This document shows positions 8,581-17,666 of a DNA stretch of 61,181 nt, piece by piece. Location of the stretch: NCBI GenBank assembly GCA_944325095.1, contig CALUYV010000002.1, positions 1-61,181 of the forward strand, given 5' to 3'. The translations under genes were made by a program, and so were the position numbers. Origin of the DNA: Candidatus Gastranaerophilales bacterium. Its GTDB lineage: Bacteria; Cyanobacteriota; Vampirovibrionia; Gastranaerophilales; Gastranaerophilaceae. Numbering within the stretch: the stretch's first letter is position 1; the number at the start of each line of letters is the position of its first letter. The notes under the pieces were generated by a model. That model had not been told where the DNA came from. It searched no databases and saw only the letters and a program-made list of their open reading frames with translations.

Positions 8581-10869
8581 TTAATCCATATCAACAGGCG
8601 GACGCTGAATTTTATCAATGGCTTCTTTTGCAGTAAATACAAGAGCCTCAGGCACATTGTCAATTACGGTCAACTGTCTTAATACATCGACAACTCTTTT
8701 AAACGCCCTGACAATATCCCCCTCTCCCATTTCAACAGACTCGGAAACGGTTTCCCATTCTGCCCCCTGAACCCAGAGTTCAATGAGAGAACTAAAATAA
8801 GGATTTATATATAATGGAGAATCAATATTATATTTTGTTTGAACTTTATACAATTTTTTCTTTATATTCCTGATATGGTTCAGAGTTTTTCTGACAGGTT
8901 CGGAAAACGGAATATACGGTATTTCGGTGTGCATATCTTCCGTTGTTAAAGCGCAGATAACACCTGCCAGCTCTGCCGGTGTCAAATTCTCCAGAACTCC
9001 GGAAAATATAATTTCCGCAAGGAATAACTCGTTTTCAGAACGAATTTGAGAAGTTGTCTTTCCTTTCTCTGTCGGATAATCATTTTCAAGATAGCCGTAT
9101 TCAATCAAAACATCCCTGTGTGCAAGAAATTTATTCCAGTAGATATCTTTTTGCAGTTCGATTTCTTTTTCTATTTTATGTTTTTTGGCAAGTACACGGG
9201 CTGTAACTTCTATATTTTTTGAATGTTTTTTATAAAATTTACAGCAATCGCATGCGAAACTCTGCATTTTTAATAATTCTGCTTTATTGCGTTCTCCAAA
9301 TTCAATAACTTCAGGGGAAAGCGGTCTGTGTTTTGCTTTTTCCTGACGAAGTATTTTTTTATAAGTTTTGCGGTTTTGAACATAAAGAAAACGAATTTTG
9401 TCATATTCTTTTATGGTTTCATCCGATAATTTTGCAGGGCAGACAAATTTGCGTGCTTCAATTTCCGCATTATACTGCTCTAACTGCATAATTATAGGTT
9501 TTATGCGAAAATCTGAAGAATAATATCCGAAACTTTTGAGGATTAACTCTTTAGATTCTTCAAGCGTAAACCGCTGGAGCAGATTCAAAACCATAGAATA
9601 ACCCGGAGAAAATCTGCTTTCCAAAGGATTAGAACCGCTCAAAACAAGTTCCGCAACCTCTTCCGGCGACTGAAAAGAAGTTCCGACAATTGTAACATAT
9701 CCGACTTCATCCATACCCCTGCGGCCGGCCCGTCCTGACATTTGCAAAAATTCGTTTGCCGTAAGCATTCTATGACCTGAGTCTGTTCTTTTGCTTGTCG
9801 AACTTATAACTGTTGAACGGGCAGGCATATTTATACCCGCAGCAAGTGTTTCCGTTGCAAATACCACCTTTATCAAACCCTGCTGGAATAGTTTTTCAAC
9901 AAGGTTTTTCCACGCAGGAAGCAAACCGGCATGATGAGATGCCACCCCCTGAATTAAATATTCAATATGCTTATTACCGTATAAATGCGGATTCAAGGCT
10001 ATATATTCATCAATAAATTCTTTTATTTTTTCCTGTTCTGCTCTGGTATTCAAGCCGAGTCCGGAGCATTTTTCCATCTGTTCATCACATTTTTTTCTTG
10101 AAAAAGTGAAATATATTGCAGGCAGCATATCATTTTCTGCAAGATTGGAAATAATCTGTTTTACATAACTCTTTTTGCGTTTATCTTTGCCTTTTGCCCA
10201 TTGAGGCTTTTCCGGACGGATTTTTTTATTGAGTTTGCCTTCAGGAGTTAAAAGCGGCAGAAGTTTAAACGGCTGGGAACTGTCAAAATAATAAAACCTC
10301 AAAGGAACAGGACGAAAATCAGTATTAACAAGAACTGTCTTAGAATGAACAGTATTAATCCAGTTTGTAAGTTCATCACAATTTGCAACGGTAGCCGAAA
10401 GCGCAATAATCTGGATATTTGTCGGACAGTAAATAATGCTTTCTTCCCAGACAGTACCGCGCTGTTCATCGTTCATATAGTGCACTTCATCAAGCACAAC
10501 ATAACGCACATCTTTAAGATTATCCGCAACAGCTCCGAAGTTTGTGCCATATAGCATATTTCTGAAAACTTCCGTTGTCATAATGACAATTTGAGCATTG
10601 CGATTTATTGATGTATCGCCTGTCAAAAGTCCGACCTTGTCAGTACCGTATTTAGTGCTGAAATCATAAAATTTTTGATTTGATAATGCTTTCAGCGGAG
10701 TCGTATAAAAAATTCTGCAATTTTGCTCAAGGGCTTTATGAATTGCGTGTTCTGCTATAACTGTTTTACCTGCACCGGTCGGAGCACATACAACAACACT
10801 GTTTCCGCTGTCAATAACATTACAGGCTTCTTTCTGAAAATCATCCAACTCAAACGGGAATTCATACAT
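8581..10869 (-). CDS. Ski2-like DEAD/DEVH-box RNA helicase
   Basis: 762-aa superfamily 2 helicase. Motifs in order: Walker A APTGAGKT near residue 30, the TTPLKALSNQK motif Ia, DEVHYMND (DEVH box, ~residue 126), ALSATVAN (motif III), FATETLAAGINMPA (motif V) and QMSGRAGRRG (motif VI). The C-terminal ~200 residues are helical and fit the DSHCT region of Ski2/Mtr4-type enzymes. Relatives are common in cyanobacteria and actinobacteria, where they act on structured RNA; the exact target is unknown. ATG start at 10869 with a weak AAGGATAGT-type site. yajQ lies 75 bp upstream on the same strand, so the two may be co-transcribed. Confidence 0.92.
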   Translation of the reverse strand: MYEFPFELDDFQKEACNVIDSGNSVVVCAPTGAGKTVIAEHAIHKALEQNCRIFYTTPLKALSNQKFYDFSTKYGTDKVGLLTGDTSINRNAQIVIMTTEVFRNMLYGTNFGAVADNLKDVRYVVLDEVHYMNDEQRGTVWEESIIYCPTNIQIIALSATVANCDELTNWINTVHSKTVLVNTDFRPVPLRFYYFDSSQPFKLLPLLTPEGKLNKKIRPEKPQWAKGKDKRKKSYVKQIISNLAENDMLPAIYFTFSRKKCDEQMEKCSGLGLNTRAEQEKIKEFIDEYIALNPHLYGNKHIEYLIQGVASHHAGLLPAWKNLVEKLFQQGLIKVVFATETLAAGINMPARSTVISSTSKRTDSGHRMLTANEFLQMSGRAGRRGMDEVGYVTIVGTSFQSPEEVAELVLSGSNPLESRFSPGYSMVLNLLQRFTLEESKELILKSFGYYSSDFRIKPIIMQLEQYNAEIEARKFVCPAKLSDETIKEYDKIRFLYVQNRKTYKKILRQEKAKHRPLSPEVIEFGERNKAELLKMQSFACDCCKFYKKHSKNIEVTARVLAKKHKIEKEIELQKDIYWNKFLAHRDVLIEYGYLENDYPTEKGKTTSQIRSENELFLAEIIFSGVLENLTPAELAGVICALTTEDMHTEIPYIPFSEPVRKTLNHIRNIKKKLYKVQTKYNIDSPLYINPYFSSLIELWVQGAEWETVSESVEMGEGDIVRAFKRVVDVLRQLTVIDNVPEALVFTAKEAIDKIQRPPVDMD

Positions 10870-10944
10870 ATTCGACTATCCTTAAAAACTATTTATATTA
10901 ACATTATAACATAGATTTTAAGATTTTATCAGATACGAAAGGAA

Positions 10945-11445
10945 TTATCTGTAATTTGTAAATTGTAAAGGAACATCGTAAGAATCCGCATTTTGCCTCA
11001 GCATTTGAATAACTGCCTGCAAATCATCTTTATCCTTGCCGGTCACTCTGACCTGTTCGCCCTGAATAGATGCCTGTACTTTCAATTTTGTGCCTTTAAT
11101 ATCTGCAACTATTTTTTTAGCAAGTTCCTGAGTTAACCCTTTTTTAAGTGCAAAAACCTGTCTTACATTTCCGCCCAGAGCATTTTCAACCGGTTTTGGA
11201 TCGAGTATTTTTATACTCAGGTTTCTTTTAACAAGTTTTGACTGTAAAATATCAAGAATATTTTTCAATTTCATTTCGTCATTCGTTGTTATTGTAATTT
11301 CTTTGTCCTGCTCCAATTCAACAGCGGAATTAGAATTTTTCAAATCAAATCTTGTTGTTAACTCTCTTTTTACCTGATCAACAGCGTTTACAAGCTCCTG
11401 CTTATCATATTCGGATACAATATCAAAACTGCAATCTTTAGCCAT
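10945..11445 (-). CDS. yajQ: YajQ family nucleotide-binding protein
   Basis: 166 aa, the full normal length of YajQ/UPF0234. It starts with the family signature CSFDIVSEYDKQELVNAVDQ and ends in PLQFTNYR. Both duplicated ferredoxin-like halves are present, including the GKDKDDLQAVIQMLR segment near the end. Family members bind nucleic acids or nucleotides, and cyclic-di-GMP in Xanthomonas and Pseudomonas; whether this one does cannot be read from sequence. ATG start with AAGGAGAT upstream. It lies upstream of the helicase on the same strand. Confidence 0.93.
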   Translation of the reverse strand: MAKDCSFDIVSEYDKQELVNAVDQVKRELTTRFDLKNSNSAVELEQDKEITITTNDEMKLKNILDILQSKLVKRNLSIKILDPKPVENALGGNVRQVFALKKGLTQELAKKIVADIKGTKLKVQASIQGEQVRVTGKDKDDLQAVIQMLRQNADSYDVPLQFTNYR

Positions 11446-11487
11446 AAAAACATCTCCTTATTTTAACCTTTTTGTTAATTTTAACAT

Positions 11488-11515
11488 AAAAAAGCGGGAA
11501 TTACATCTTCCCGCT
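11488..11515 (-). terminator. Intrinsic terminator between 11543-11884 and yajQ
   Basis: Stem AGCGGGAA (11493-11500) with TTCCCGCT (11508-11515) and a T run on the minus strand. It ends the 113-aa gene and separates it from yajQ. Confidence 0.85.
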
Positions 11516-11542
11516 AAAACTTTACACTTACACAATCACTAC

Positions 11543-11884
11543 TTACTTTTTAAATTTTGCAGTTAATTTAGAAAAGAGATTTTTTGTCCCTTCCCATAGT
11601 TTTACAACACCTGCTTTGCCGTATTTCCATCCGAGAAGTCCGGCAGCAAGAATGCCTGCACCGAGGAATATTTTGCTCCATATTTTTTTATCTTTTTCTT
11701 TTTGAGAAGTTAATTCGACTTTATCGGTATCCAGTCCGCCCTGCATTGTAATACCGCTCATATTAAACGACGGCCCGTATGCAAATCCCGGTACTGTAAT
11801 CTGCTTGTCCATATTCATAAGTCCGATATCGGTATTCATTACATCACCAAGACGATAACCGCTAATATCATAAATATCTGCCAT
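11543..11884 (-). CDS. Small single-pass membrane protein, unknown
   Basis: 113 aa. Residues 1-60 are polar and Gly/Met/Asp-rich (GYRLGDVMN, TVPGFAYGPSFN). A charged KEKDKK stretch is followed by one membrane segment (~70-88, IFLGAGILAAGLLGW) and a basic C-terminus ending KLTAKFKK. The positive tail suggests the C-terminus stays in the cytoplasm. No known family. Start ATG with AAAGG nine bases upstream. It has its own terminator, so it is probably a single-gene unit. Confidence 0.65.
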   Translation of the reverse strand: MADIYDISGYRLGDVMNTDIGLMNMDKQITVPGFAYGPSFNMSGITMQGGLDTDKVELTSQKEKDKKIWSKIFLGAGILAAGLLGWKYGKAGVVKLWEGTKNLFSKLTAKFKK

Positions 11885-11994
11885 AATAATAACCTTTTCT
11901 TTTTACCTACATATATATAAAGTAATTTTTTAAAAAAGAATTTACTTTTTTCATTAATTTTGCTTTAATATACTTAACAAATGAGGAAGTATTT

Positions 11995-12312
11995 ATGAAC
12001 ATGTTTAAAAGATGGTATGATGCAGATGTCGCTGTGAGCCGTGCTATAAATGAATTAGAGCAGGCATCACCTAACAATCAGGTAAGATGCGCAGAATTCA
12101 TTATTGACCTTCTTAAAGATGTAGAACTTGAAGAATTAAGCCTGGAAGAACAGTACAATTACATTTTGCGCAGATGGTATGATAAAAACATAAAAGTTTC
12201 GCATGCCATTGAATATATGCGTCTTGCACCAAAAGATATCAGAAGAGAAACCGCTCTTAAAGTGTTGGATTATCTTAAAGAACTTGCAAAAGAAGAAGAG
12301 GATAAATCTTAA
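11995..12312 (+). CDS. Small protein built of two ~50-residue repeats
   Basis: 105-aa soluble helical protein. Residues 4-50 and 55-100 are related: FKRWYDADVAVSRAINELEQ against LRRWYDKNIKVSHAIEYMRL, each followed by a helix with LLKD or LKVLDYLKEL. The pattern indicates an internal duplication of a helical hairpin. No family is recognised. ATG with GAGGAAG upstream. It begins a co-directional run (12365, the radical SAM fusion, RNase E/G and so on), with a 52-bp gap to the next gene, so it could be the first gene of that operon. Confidence 0.7.
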   Translation: MNMFKRWYDADVAVSRAINELEQASPNNQVRCAEFIIDLLKDVELEELSLEEQYNYILRRWYDKNIKVSHAIEYMRLAPKDIRRETALKVLDYLKELAKEEEDKS

Positions 12313-12364
12313 CATTTAGACATTTTCATAAGATTGTTGTTTAATTGTAATACGGGAGGGCTGT

Positions 12365-12715
12365 ATGACAAAAGATGAAGATAATAAAGTCATAAATTTG
12401 TTTTCGGCAGCGCAGAATATTAATGGCATGCCTCCCGAGGTTAGGGAACAGGTTAAATTCTATGCCGGATTTAATTATGTAAAACACAAAAAGGATCCGA
12501 ACGGCAACAGTTTTACAAAAGAAAACTTACTTAATTACGCTTCAAAATGTCATTATATGGTATCGGTTATGCGCGAAATTGATTCTGAGATTGTTGTCTA
12601 TAGTTACCATGTTCCGAATTCCGATTTGTTCAAGTTTCTGAAATCTTTTGAAGAAAACAAACTTGACGGTACAATAATAAAAATTGATAAATTTTTCCCT
12701 GAAGATTTAGCCTGA
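12365..12715 (+). CDS. Hypothetical 116-aa protein
   Basis: 116-aa soluble protein with mixed alpha/beta character and no signal or membrane segment. It is acidic and has no motif I can assign; aromatic residues are spread through GFNYVKHKK, YSYHVPNSDLFKFL and KFFPEDL. ATG preceded by GGGAGGG, a strong site. The radical SAM gene starts 14 bp after its stop, so the two are almost certainly co-transcribed. Confidence 0.65.
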   Translation: MTKDEDNKVINLFSAAQNINGMPPEVREQVKFYAGFNYVKHKKDPNGNSFTKENLLNYASKCHYMVSVMREIDSEIVVYSYHVPNSDLFKFLKSFEENKLDGTIIKIDKFFPEDLA

Positions 12716-12729
12716 GAGATAAATTAGAA

Positions 12730-15252
12730 ATGTGTTTTTTTAGAAAATACCACGAAAGCCTGTATAGATGTAACAAACCATATCAATATGTCGGAGGAGA
12801 ATTTCTGTCCTGCGGCAAAGATTTTGAGTCCGCTAAAATCAGATTTGCTCTGGCTTTTCCTGATAAATATGAAATAGGTATTTCAAACCTCGGAGTGAGA
12901 ATACTTTATGAACTGATTAATAGAAACCCTGATTTTATGTGCGACAGGGTTTATGCGCCGGAACCGGATTTCAAACCTCAGACACTTTACGGGGTTGAAT
13001 CAAAAAGAGATTTAAAAGACTTTGATGTTGTCGGGTTTTCGCTTCAATATGAAATGTCGTATCCGACAGTATTGAAAATGCTTGAAATGTCGCAAATCCC
13101 ATACAAAAATTCGGATAGAACAGATGAGCATCCGATAATTGTGGCAGGAGGCCCGTGCGCTTTTAATCCGCTTCCATTGAGCGATTTTATTGATGTTTTT
13201 ATGATTGGCGACGGTGAAGAATCAATTGTTGAACTTTGCGAAATTCTTGAAAAAACAAAAGGTATGCCGAGAAATGAGAGAATAAAGGCTCTTTGCAAAG
13301 GTGAAAATTCCGGCAGATGGTCTAAATTGACAGGCGGAAAAGTAAAAAAAAGAATTGTTCAACTTAATTATGACAATGCAGTTACAAAATATCCGATACC
13401 GTTTTCTTCCTCAATTCAAGACAGGGCTGTGGTTGAAATAAGACGCGGATGCGGAAGAATGTGCCGTTTTTGCCAGCCGGGGCATGTTACACTGCCGATA
13501 AGAGAAAGAAAAGCGGAAGATATAATAAAACTGACAAAAGAACTTGTTGAAAATACCGGCTATGATGAATACTCATTGTTATCATTATCTTCTAACGATT
13601 ATGCAAACATAAATGAAGTCATAAAAGAACTTGCGGTTGATTTTAATGAAAAGAAAATTTCCGTATCACTTCCGAGTCAGAGAATTGACGGTTTTAACCT
13701 CGAACTTGCAAACCTTGTTCAAAGTGTCAGAAAGTCAACAATGACTCTTGCACCCGAAGCCGGCAGCCAGAGGCTCAGGGATGTTATAAAGAAAAACATT
13801 ACGGAAGAACAAATAATGGATGCGGTATTAACTCTATATGAGCACGGCTGGTCAAGAGTTAAATTTTACTTTATTTGCGGACTTCCGACAGAAACGCTTG
13901 AAGATATGGATGAAATGGCAGAATTATTCAGAAAAATAAGGTATCGTTCAAGACTAATAAAAAAAGAAAAAGAATTGAAACATTCGCTTGATTTAACATG
14001 TACTCTGTCAATTTTTGTTCCAAAACCGTTCACTCCGTTCCAGTGGTGCGGTCAAATGGATTTAAATAAAGTAACGGAACATATACATCACCTTATGGAA
14101 CAGGTAAAACATATAAAAGGAGTGAAAGTTAACTATCACGAAAAATTCGTGTCCCTGTTAGAAGCCGTTTTGACAAGAGGAGATGACTCTTTATGCGCAT
14201 TCATTGAAGCCTTATATAAAAAAGGATGTTATCTTGATGCATGGGGAGAATATTTTGATAAAAATGTCTGGTTTGAGACAGCATCAGAACTGGGAATAGA
14301 TTTAAATGAACTTGCTCAAAAACAATATGATTTGAATGATGAGTTACCGTGGAATTTTATAGATGTCGGAATAAACAGCGGCTGGTTTAAAGAAGAATAT
14401 AAAAAAGCAATGGAAGTTGATGCAAATTCAGCACACATTGTTCCGACCTGCCAGCAAAATTGTGTCAATTGCGGAGTCTGTCCTAACTTCGGAGTCCGAA
14501 AAGTTCTTGATAAACCGTTCAAGGCAAGTGAAAAAGCCCAAAATCTAAAAATACAGGAACCTGTTGATCCTTCATTATGCCATCCGAAGGAAGAAACTTT
14601 CCGCTACAGAATAAAACTGACAAAATGCGGAAATTTAAAATATTTTTCACATCTGGACTGGCAGAATACTTTTTTCAAATCAATTGCCAGAACAAAACTC
14701 AAAGTTGCATTTTCTTACGGCTACAATCCGATGATGAAAATATCAATGGGAATTGCGCTTCCGCTATTTTGTGAAAGTTTAACAGAACTTGTTGATATAG
14801 AATTACTTGAACCTGCAGAACCTGAATTTATACGTTCGGAATTACAAAAGAATTTGCCGGCAGGGGCTGAAATATTAAGTGTTAAATCCATTGAAAATTC
14901 AACACCGGCAATAGATCGTACCGTTTGCTGGGCTGAATATAAAATTAACATTTTAAATCCTGCTCTTTACGATTTTGAAAAATTAGTATATAATACAGAA
15001 AAAGTTTTATCTTCTGACGAGATTTTAGTTACGAAGAAAAACAAAAAAGGTTTAGAAAAAACAATAGATATAAGAAAATCAATCGGGTCGCACCGATTTG
15101 AAGATAATAGTCTGTTTATAGTATTAAAGACCGGTCAAGGATCCGATATTCCTTCGCTAAGAGCGGATACTCTTATGGGTGTTATAGCGGAAGGTGTTGC
15201 TTTTGAAGTAACGAGGATAAAATTTTTAACCGAGTCTTTGCATGAGTTATAG
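12730..15252 (+). CDS. TIGR03960-type radical SAM protein fused to a DUF2344 domain
   Basis: 840-aa protein. N-terminal ~200 residues: B12-binding-like fold with YVGGEFLSCGKDF and the GISNLGVRILYELIN stretch typical of TIGR03960. Radical SAM core from ~235, with the cluster motif RRGCGRMCRFCQPGH (C-x3-C-x2-C). A second Cys-rich linker sits near residue 580 (CQQNCVNCGVCPNFG). The last ~210 residues match the TIGR03936/DUF2344 domain that is often a separate gene (RIKLTKCGNLKYFSHLDWQN). In Firmicutes and cyanobacteria this pair neighbours RNase E/G, as here. The reaction is not established; a role in RNA or ribosome maturation is inferred from context only. Only a weak AGAGA-type site precedes the ATG. 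Confidence 0.9.
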   Translation: MCFFRKYHESLYRCNKPYQYVGGEFLSCGKDFESAKIRFALAFPDKYEIGISNLGVRILYELINRNPDFMCDRVYAPEPDFKPQTLYGVESKRDLKDFDVVGFSLQYEMSYPTVLKMLEMSQIPYKNSDRTDEHPIIVAGGPCAFNPLPLSDFIDVFMIGDGEESIVELCEILEKTKGMPRNERIKALCKGENSGRWSKLTGGKVKKRIVQLNYDNAVTKYPIPFSSSIQDRAVVEIRRGCGRMCRFCQPGHVTLPIRERKAEDIIKLTKELVENTGYDEYSLLSLSSNDYANINEVIKELAVDFNEKKISVSLPSQRIDGFNLELANLVQSVRKSTMTLAPEAGSQRLRDVIKKNITEEQIMDAVLTLYEHGWSRVKFYFICGLPTETLEDMDEMAELFRKIRYRSRLIKKEKELKHSLDLTCTLSIFVPKPFTPFQWCGQMDLNKVTEHIHHLMEQVKHIKGVKVNYHEKFVSLLEAVLTRGDDSLCAFIEALYKKGCYLDAWGEYFDKNVWFETASELGIDLNELAQKQYDLNDELPWNFIDVGINSGWFKEEYKKAMEVDANSAHIVPTCQQNCVNCGVCPNFGVRKVLDKPFKASEKAQNLKIQEPVDPSLCHPKEETFRYRIKLTKCGNLKYFSHLDWQNTFFKSIARTKLKVAFSYGYNPMMKISMGIALPLFCESLTELVDIELLEPAEPEFIRSELQKNLPAGAEILSVKSIENSTPAIDRTVCWAEYKINILNPALYDFEKLVYNTEKVLSSDEILVTKKNKKGLEKTIDIRKSIGSHRFEDNSLFIVLKTGQGSDIPSLRADTLMGVIAEGVAFEVTRIKFLTESLHEL

Positions 15253-15265
15253 AAAAGGAAATTTT

Positions 15266-17125
15266 ATGCACGACAAAAATCAAAATGGAAATCAAACCAT
15301 AGAAAAAAAGATTGTTATTGCCGAGCGTGACAACATTGCGGCAGTATTGGAAAACAAAGTTGTCACAGACTTTTTTATCCACAGAGGCGAAGTATTGCTT
15401 GGAGATGTTTATCTTGCAACAGTTGATAATATTCTTCCGAGTATTGATGCTGCTTTTGTCAATGTCGGAACTGACAAAATGGGTTTTTTACACGCACAGG
15501 ATGTTATGGGTAAAGGAACATTAAAAGAAAAACTTTCACCGAAACAAAAACTTATTGTTCAGGTTGTAAAAGAACCTACAGGTCATAAAGGTCCGAGGGT
15601 TACAACAGAAATAAGCCTGCCGGGAAGATTTCTGGTTCTTATGCCGAATGAACCTGGCGTGAGTATCAGTAAAAAAATAGAAAACTCAAAAGAACGCGCA
15701 AGATTAAAATCTATCATAAATCTTATAAAACCTGTCGGGGTAGGCGTTATCATACGAACAGAAGCAGAAGGACAAACAGAAGCAGATATTCAGGAAGATT
15801 TGGAAATCTTGCTTGAAAAATGGAATAATATCATAACCTCTGCAGAATCTCTCACACCTCCAAATCTTATTTACAGAGATCAGGATTTGTTGTACAGAGT
15901 AATAAGAGAAGCCTGCACTGAGGATGTAAAAGAAATTATTGTAGATACTCCGTTTGCAATGAACAGAGTTCAGTCAATATTGCAAAATTGGCATATGGCA
16001 AAAGGAACTCAGGTTACATTATACAAAGGCACCGAACCGCTGCTTGTTGCAATGGATATTCACAAAGAAATAAAAGCAGCATTGAAAGTTAAAGTAAATA
16101 TGCCGTCCGGAGGCTACTTATACATACAGCAGACAGAAGCACTGACTGTAATTGATGTTAACAGCGGCAAGTTTATCAGTTCTGCAACGCAGGATGAAAC
16201 TATACTTAAAACAAATATTGAAGCGGTACATGAAATCGCACGCCAGTTAAGATTGAGAAATATCGGCGGTATGATTATTGTCGATTTCATTGATATGCTC
16301 TCAAGAGCAGACAAACTTGCGATGATGGAAGAACTTGAAATCGCACTTGAACCTGATAAAGCAAAACCGCAGGTCGGCCAGCTTTCAGACCTCGGACTTG
16401 TAGAATTAACAAGACACCGCCAGGGACAATCTTTATCAGAAATATTTACAAAGAAATGCCCGCACTGTCAGGGAAGCGGCTATACAATGGTTGAATTCAA
16501 TTTTGCAACACCTACAGCAGAAGGTGAATACAGAGCAAAAGCCGCAAAAGTAAAACTTCCTACAGGTGCATTTAAAAAGAATAACAAATTCAATAAAAAT
16601 AACCAGCCACAGGACAAAACTCCTGAAGTTCAGGAATACGAAATGCCGCAAAGAATTTCTATTGAAACAGAACCTTCTGCAGCCGCTGCTGAAGAAATAG
16701 AGAAAAAAGAAAATATCAAACGGCAGAACAAAAAGAAAAAATTTAATAAAAACGAAAAAGTAAATAAACCGGAACAACCTGAAGAAGTCCAAGTTACTGT
16801 TCCGGCAGAACCGGCAGCAGAACCGGTTGTTGAAGTTGTTGAAACTCCGGTGCAGCAGCCTGCCGAGCCTGAAATTGAACCTAAAATCAAAGGTAAAACA
16901 AGAAAAAGAAAGGCTGCAGCAAAGAAAGTTATAGAAGCGGCTGCCGCAGTTGAAGAACTGCCGCCTGTTTCAGAAACACCGTCTGTTCAAGAGCAGGTGT
17001 CCGCCGAAGTGACAGAAGAAAAAGCAGAAGAGGAAAAACCTAAAAAAAGATCCAGACGACCGAACAGAGGTTCTTCAAAAGCAACCAGAAAAACTAAAAA
17101 AACAGAGGGAACAGTTGAAGAATAA
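15266..17125 (+). CDS. rne: Ribonuclease E/G family endoribonuclease
   Basis: 619 aa. S1 domain at ~30-115 (GEVLLGDVYLATVDNILPSIDAAFVNVG region). The catalytic DNase I-like region carries the two metal-binding aspartates in LTVIDVNSGKF and GMIIVDFIDM, and the zinc-link motif CPHCQGSG near residue 402. From ~430 to the end the chain is Lys/Glu/Pro-rich and disordered, ending in an Arg/Lys cluster (KKRSRRPNRG). This is a short RNA-binding or scaffold tail like that of cyanobacterial RNase E. ATG 15266 is preferred over an in-frame ATG at 15242, which overlaps the upstream gene, because AAAAGGAA precedes 15266. It processes rRNA and mRNA and likely works with the PNPase encoded at 22.9 kb. Confidence 0.92.
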   Translation: MHDKNQNGNQTIEKKIVIAERDNIAAVLENKVVTDFFIHRGEVLLGDVYLATVDNILPSIDAAFVNVGTDKMGFLHAQDVMGKGTLKEKLSPKQKLIVQVVKEPTGHKGPRVTTEISLPGRFLVLMPNEPGVSISKKIENSKERARLKSIINLIKPVGVGVIIRTEAEGQTEADIQEDLEILLEKWNNIITSAESLTPPNLIYRDQDLLYRVIREACTEDVKEIIVDTPFAMNRVQSILQNWHMAKGTQVTLYKGTEPLLVAMDIHKEIKAALKVKVNMPSGGYLYIQQTEALTVIDVNSGKFISSATQDETILKTNIEAVHEIARQLRLRNIGGMIIVDFIDMLSRADKLAMMEELEIALEPDKAKPQVGQLSDLGLVELTRHRQGQSLSEIFTKKCPHCQGSGYTMVEFNFATPTAEGEYRAKAAKVKLPTGAFKKNNKFNKNNQPQDKTPEVQEYEMPQRISIETEPSAAAAEEIEKKENIKRQNKKKKFNKNEKVNKPEQPEEVQVTVPAEPAAEPVVEVVETPVQQPAEPEIEPKIKGKTRKRKAAAKKVIEAAAAVEELPPVSETPSVQEQVSAEVTEEKAEEEKPKKRSRRPNRGSSKATRKTKKTEGTVEE

Positions 17126-17426
17126 AATTATATATAAAATTGTAATTACAATGTTAGTAGTGCTATTAGGCACTGCTGACATTGTTTTTGCCCGTCCTGT
17201 TGTCGTCGTTGATCCTGCATATAAAGAAGGCATCATTAAGATTTTACTTGCAATGCTCGGGGTTGCAGGTTCAACAATATTGCTCACTGTCGGATTAACT
17301 ATATATAACAAATTTTTTGTGCCTGACGATGTTAAAAACTACAAACTCGGGAAGTATTCTCTGAGAAGTCCGACAGATAAAGATGAAGCAATACTGATGT
17401 ATCTGACAAAAAATAAACTTAAATAA
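17115..17426 (+). CDS. Small membrane protein following RNase E/G
   Basis: 103 aa. Two hydrophobic segments: residues ~7-25, which could be a signal peptide ending near VFA-RP, and ~38-62 (LLAMLGVAGSTILLTVGLTIY). A polar cytoplasmic-type tail of ~40 residues follows, with KYSLRSPTDKDEAILMYL. No family recognised. The likely start is TTG at 17115, which overlaps the end of the RNase gene by 11 bp; GAGGGA sits just upstream. The overlap implies translational coupling. The next gene begins 15 bp after the stop. It could be a membrane partner of RNase E/G, but that is only inferred from position. Confidence 0.6.
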   Translation: MKNKIIYKIVITMLVVLLGTADIVFARPVVVVDPAYKEGIIKILLAMLGVAGSTILLTVGLTIYNKFFVPDDVKNYKLGKYSLRSPTDKDEAILMYLTKNKLK

Positions 17427-17441
17427 CCGGAGAAATATTAT

Positions 17442-17666
17442 ATGAAAAAAGCAATGGGTCTAGTTGAAATTCTTATAGTAATAATAATTGTTGCCGTACT
17501 GTATTTTGCATTTTTTAATTCCCCGACAGGACGCAAAGATCCGTTTGAAGAGCAGAAAGAAATAAAAACAAAACAAGAACTAATTGATAATAAACTTAAA
17601 GACATTCAAAGCAAAAAAGATATCAAAAACAGAATAGAACAAAATTTAAACAGAGAAAACTACTAA
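17442..17666 (+). CDS. Mini-protein with a type IV pilin-like N-terminus
   Basis: 74 aa. The start MKKAMGLVEILIVIIIVAVL looks like a prepilin leader: a short basic leader, a hydrophobic helix and a Glu that would be residue +5 if cleavage occurs after the alanine (A-MGLVE). The remainder is a highly charged helix (KEIKTKQELIDNKLKDIQSKKDIKNRIEQN). It lacks the C-terminal globular domain of a true pilin. It could be a minor pseudopilin-like subunit or just a single-pass anchor with a coiled coil. Clear CCGGAGAA site. Its TAA overlaps the ATG of sdaAB by one base. Confidence 0.6.
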   Translation: MKKAMGLVEILIVIIIVAVLYFAFFNSPTGRKDPFEEQKEIKTKQELIDNKLKDIQSKKDIKNRIEQNLNRENY

